This document shows, piece by piece, positions 61,578 to 64,000 of a stretch of 64,000 nucleotides of DNA; within the stretch, counting starts at the first letter, position 1; every line of letters begins with the position of its first letter. The notes under the pieces are model-generated. The model was not told the origin of the DNA. It ran no database searches and saw only the letters and a list, made by a program, of their open reading frames with translations. Both the position numbers and the translations under genes were made by a program. Source of the DNA: Arthrobacter antibioticus (GTDB lineage: Bacteria > Actinomycetota > Actinomycetes > Actinomycetales > Micrococcaceae); the NCBI RefSeq assembly GCF_030063205.1, contig NZ_JASISQ010000001.1, positions 1,037,845 to 1,101,844 on the forward strand, read 5' to 3'.

Positions 61578-62432
61578 ATGTCAGCAAAACGCCAGACTGT
61601 GTGGGAGTACAGGGCTATTCCACGATGGATTTATTTCGTGGGCGCACTTGGTGCCGCCTTTATTTTGTTGCCATTGATCGGCATGGTGGCCCAGGTAAAT
61701 TGGGGCCAGTTCCTGACGTTGATTACCTCTGAATCATCACTTGCAGCGTTGGGCCTGAGCTTAAAAACGGCCACGGCCAGCACTGCCTTGTGCATTACAT
61801 TCGGTGTTCCGCTAGCTTTGCTCCTGGCCCGGGCTCAGTTCGTTGGCCAACGAATCCTGCGTGCACTTATTTTGTTACCCCTAGTGGTGCCACCGGTAGT
61901 GGGCGGGTTGGCACTGCTGTACACCTTTGGCCGGCAGGGTTTGATTGGCAAATCCCTGAACATAGTAGGCATTAACGTGGCCTTTTCCACCACTGCCGTC
62001 GTCATGGCGCAGACTTTTGTAGCTCTGCCATTTCTAGTGCTTAGCTTGGAAGGCACGCTGCGAACGGCTGGTCAGAAGTATGAGGCTGTAGCCGCCACTC
62101 TAGGCGCACGACCTTCCACAGTGTTGCGCCGAATCACTCTGCCGCTGGTTCTCCCTGGTCTTATCTCCGGGGGCGTGCTCTCCTTTGCACGCAGCTTGGG
62201 TGAGTTCGGTGCGACACTGACTTTCGCGGGCAGCTTACAGGGTGTCACCCGGACGCTTCCTTTGGAGATATATCTCCAGCGTGAGAGCGACCCGGATGCC
62301 GCCGTGGCCCTGTCTTTCCTGCTGATTGCCGTCGCCGTCATAGTTGTTGCCCTGACCTACCGAGCGCCAAAAGCCCCGTTGCGGGCACTATCTGGGCACC
62401 GCAGGGCAGATCATCCGGTGTCTTCGCCATGA
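61578..62432 (+). CDS. modB: Molybdate ABC transporter permease
   Basis: A 284-residue permease with about six helices: TM1 near 20-40 ([20 protein letters not shown]), then a family-typical order. The ATPase-coupling EAA motif reads [20 protein letters not shown] (about 172-191). It starts at ATG 61578, one base after the modA stop. A longer in-frame ORF upstream lies inside modA and is not real. It overlaps modC by 4 bp. ModB forms the channel for molybdate entry. Confidence 0.93.
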   Translation: MSAKRQTVWEYRAIPRWIYFVGALGAAFILLPLIGMVAQVNWGQFLTLITSESSLAALGLSLKTATASTALCITFGVPLALLLARAQFVGQRILRALILLPLVVPPVVGGLALLYTFGRQGLIGKSLNIVGINVAFSTTAVVMAQTFVALPFLVLSLEGTLRTAGQKYEAVAATLGARPSTVLRRITLPLVLPGLISGGVLSFARSLGEFGATLTFAGSLQGVTRTLPLEIYLQRESDPDAAVALSFLLIAVAVIVVALTYRAPKAPLRALSGHRRADHPVSSP

Positions 62433-63493
62433 CTCTTGAGCTCAATGCCATCCTCGCCCTACGAAATCTGGATATTTCCTTGTCTGTGGGAGCCACAGAG
62501 ACCGTCGCTATCATGGGGCCCAATGGCGCGGGGAAGTCATCTATTATCCAGATCCTTGCCGGACTGCTGAAACCCGATTCTGGCCAGGCCAGCCTCAATG
62601 GGGAGGATCTGTTCCGGATCTCCCCCGGCACCACATGGCGTCCACCGCATGAACGCGGAATCGGTCTTTTGGCACAGGAATCGTTGCTCTTTCCACACTT
62701 GAGTGTCCTTGAGAACGTGGCGTTTGGTCCGCGGAGCCGGGGAGAATCTAAAGCAGATAGCCGTGCTGCTGCCCATCACTGGTTAGCTGAAGTTGATGCC
62801 TCTGTTCTGGCCAAGCGGCTACCCACGAAACTTTCCGGTGGTCAGGCTCAGCGGGTGGCACTCGCCCGTGCTTTGGCAACAGATCCCCAACTGTTGCTGC
62901 TCGATGAGCCCATGTCCGCCCTGGACGTGAATAACGCTCCGTTCCTGCGCAGTCTGCTGAAACGTGTTTTGTGCGGACGTCGCGCCATCATCGTCACCCA
63001 CAGCGTCTTGGACGCGCTCATGCTCGCGGACAGGATTATCATCATGGACGCAGGACGCATCGTGGAAGCTGGCCCCACAGCCGCTATTCTTGCACGGCCA
63101 CGCAGTTCCTTCGCTGCCTCCCTCGCGGGACTCAATGTCCTGCCCGGCACCATGAGCGGTTCCAGTCTTTGCACCTCCGATGGCAACCAGGTCACGGGCG
63201 TTCCTATCGCTGGTTTGGCACCAGCGCCCACAGATCAGCCCCACCAGGCAGGCATTGGCGCCTTCCCGCCGTCGGCTGTTTCCGTATTTTTAACACCACC
63301 GCAGGGAAGCCCACGCAATTGTTTTAGCGTCCGCGTGGACGAGCTGGAACCGCAGGGAGCCCTGATCCGGGTCAGGGCCGGGAATCTCTCTGCGGACATC
63401 TCACCCGCCGCCACGGTTGATCTGGGTTTGGCGCCGGGAACCGAGGTTTACTTTGTTGTCAAAGCTGCCGAAGTGGTGCTGTACCCGGCCTAG
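62429..63493 (+). CDS. modC: Molybdate ABC transporter ATPase
   Basis: A 354-residue ATPase that energises molybdate uptake. Walker A is GPNGAGKSS (near residue 30), the signature is [16 protein letters not shown] (near 135) and Walker B is [12 protein letters not shown] (near 155). The C-terminal 100 residues hold a regulatory TOBE/Mop domain ([35 protein letters not shown]) like that of E. coli ModC. The start is ATG at 62429, overlapping modB. Its last codons are partly duplicated after the stop. Confidence 0.94.
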   Translation: MTLELNAILALRNLDISLSVGATETVAIMGPNGAGKSSIIQILAGLLKPDSGQASLNGEDLFRISPGTTWRPPHERGIGLLAQESLLFPHLSVLENVAFGPRSRGESKADSRAAAHHWLAEVDASVLAKRLPTKLSGGQAQRVALARALATDPQLLLLDEPMSALDVNNAPFLRSLLKRVLCGRRAIIVTHSVLDALMLADRIIIMDAGRIVEAGPTAAILARPRSSFAASLAGLNVLPGTMSGSSLCTSDGNQVTGVPIAGLAPAPTDQPHQAGIGAFPPSAVSVFLTPPQGSPRNCFSVRVDELEPQGALIRVRAGNLSADISPAATVDLGLAPGTEVYFVVKAAEVVLYPA

Positions 63494-63510
63494 GGTTGCT
63501 GTACCCGGCC
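63478..63510. repeat. Duplicated 13-bp 3' end of modC
   Basis: GCTGTACCCGGCC occurs at 63478-63490, just before the TAG stop, and again at 63498-63510. Confidence 0.85.
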
Positions 63511-63530
63511 GCCATGGACGCAATCGCCTC

Positions 63531-63887
63531 TCACGGTCTCTGATCCACCGGCAGTGACCGGTGCAGCTGCCACGCTTTCTGCAGTTCGTTGCGGGTGCCA
63601 TCGGGGTGTTCAGCAAACCACGTGCGCGTGAACCAGGCCCGCAGGATTTGGCGCCAGCGCTGACCTTCTGGCACAACCGTTGCAGCGCTCAACGCCTCGC
63701 TCAGTTGCTCCTTCCCACCTGTTGTTGAGAGTCCATGGCTGCGCGCAAAGACGGCAAGTTCGGTTTTGAGCCAGCACCAACGTAAAAATTCGGCTCCCGA
63801 GATGGACCTCTCTAAGGACGGCCGCTGGAAATCTTCGCCGGCAGGTTGACCCACTTTGGCATACGGCATTTCTGGGTTAGCGGCCAT
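63531..63887 (-). CDS. DUF6434 / SAP-like domain protein
   Basis: A 118-residue soluble protein. The segment RPSLERSISGAEFLRWCWLK, then ELAVFARSHGLSTTGGKEQL (about residues 22-65), matches the SAP-like DUF6434 domain: a helix-extended-helix that may bind nucleic acid. The second half is RWRQILRAWFTRTWFAEHPD, basic and aromatic. I chose ATG at 63885-63887 (MAANPEMPY); the 31 residues of open frame upstream look non-coding. No ribosome site is evident. It is convergent with modC. Confidence 0.65.
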   Translation of the reverse strand: MAANPEMPYAKVGQPAGEDFQRPSLERSISGAEFLRWCWLKTELAVFARSHGLSTTGGKEQLSEALSAATVVPEGQRWRQILRAWFTRTWFAEHPDGTRNELQKAWQLHRSLPVDQRP

Positions 63888-63943
63888 AATGTGTGTATGC
63901 AAAGTGGCTTTTGACCAGTAATCATATGGGATGCAGGGCCTTG

Positions 63944-63964
63944 TACATGCTTTGAAAGCATGTA
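63944..63964. promoter_or_regulatory. Perfect 21-bp palindrome upstream of the DUF6434 gene
   Basis: TACATGCTTT-G-AAAGCATGTA, 10-bp arms with one central base, about 57 bp upstream of the DUF6434 start. Shape and place suggest an operator for a dimeric regulator; a hairpin is also possible. The regulator is unknown. Confidence 0.6.
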
Positions 63965-64000
63965 TGGTGACAGTTCCCAAGAACCACCCCCGTTGTGGTG

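Overview
The window looks like chromosomal DNA of a high-to-moderate GC actinobacterium of the Micrococcaceae, most like Arthrobacter and relatives. The basis is gene content and order read from the translations: mtrA-mtrB-lpqB followed by comF, hpf and secA, a 180-kDa-type NAD glutamate dehydrogenase, a TIGR03086/mycothiol-type DinB protein, and a PdtaS-like kinase. I see no rRNA, tRNA, CRISPR, insertion sequence, prophage or integrase. The species is inference.

Layout. 1-9 kb, minus strand: a PdtaS-type sensor kinase (cut by the window edge), a giant NAD-glutamate dehydrogenase, and a CpaE-like ATPase with a SAF/CpaB-like membrane protein but no other Tad pilus gene. 9-14 kb: a small excisionase-fold DNA-binding protein, an unknown conserved protein, a LysM protein, a DUF6459/Rv3235-like protein and secA. 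14.5-16.4 kb: a MarR regulator with a perfect operator-like palindrome, then an MFS exporter. 16.5-23 kb, minus: hpf, comF, lpqB, mtrB, mtrA. 23.4-29.3 kb, plus: a module of Pro/Gln-rich membrane protein, DUF4129, DUF4350, MoxR and DUF58, divergent from mtrA.

29.4-40.9 kb, minus: an SGNH hydrolase, a MetE-like protein, chorismate mutase, a complete oligopeptide ABC importer, a DinB-family protein, mnmA and a cysteine desulfurase, the last two forming a sulfur relay for tRNA thiolation. 41-46.4 kb: a frameshifted gene and a cysteine-rich winged-helix regulator, divergent from folE, an NAD(P)H flavoprotein reductase, a FolP2-type dihydropteroate-synthase homologue and a RibD-C reductase. This pterin-type cluster is the most interesting candidate system. 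46.5-50 kb: a lipoprotein, a J-domain fusion, trmL and a methyltransferase. 50-52 kb: etfA/etfB. 52-54 kb: an ABC/FtsX exporter pair. 54-59 kb: an HtrA protease, then a TPM-domain membrane protein and PspA, probably envelope-stress functions. 59-60 kb: an aldo/keto reductase. 60-63.5 kb: a molybdate regulator plus modABC. 63.5-64 kb: a DUF6434/SAP-like protein with a 21-bp palindrome upstream.

Two patterns run through the window beyond the genes. First, short tandem duplications (8-18 bp units) recur in spacers, and in several places begin at or include a stop codon. Second, several genes without a Shine-Dalgarno sequence have a TANNNT -10 hexamer 6-8 nt before the start codon, which suggests leaderless transcripts.
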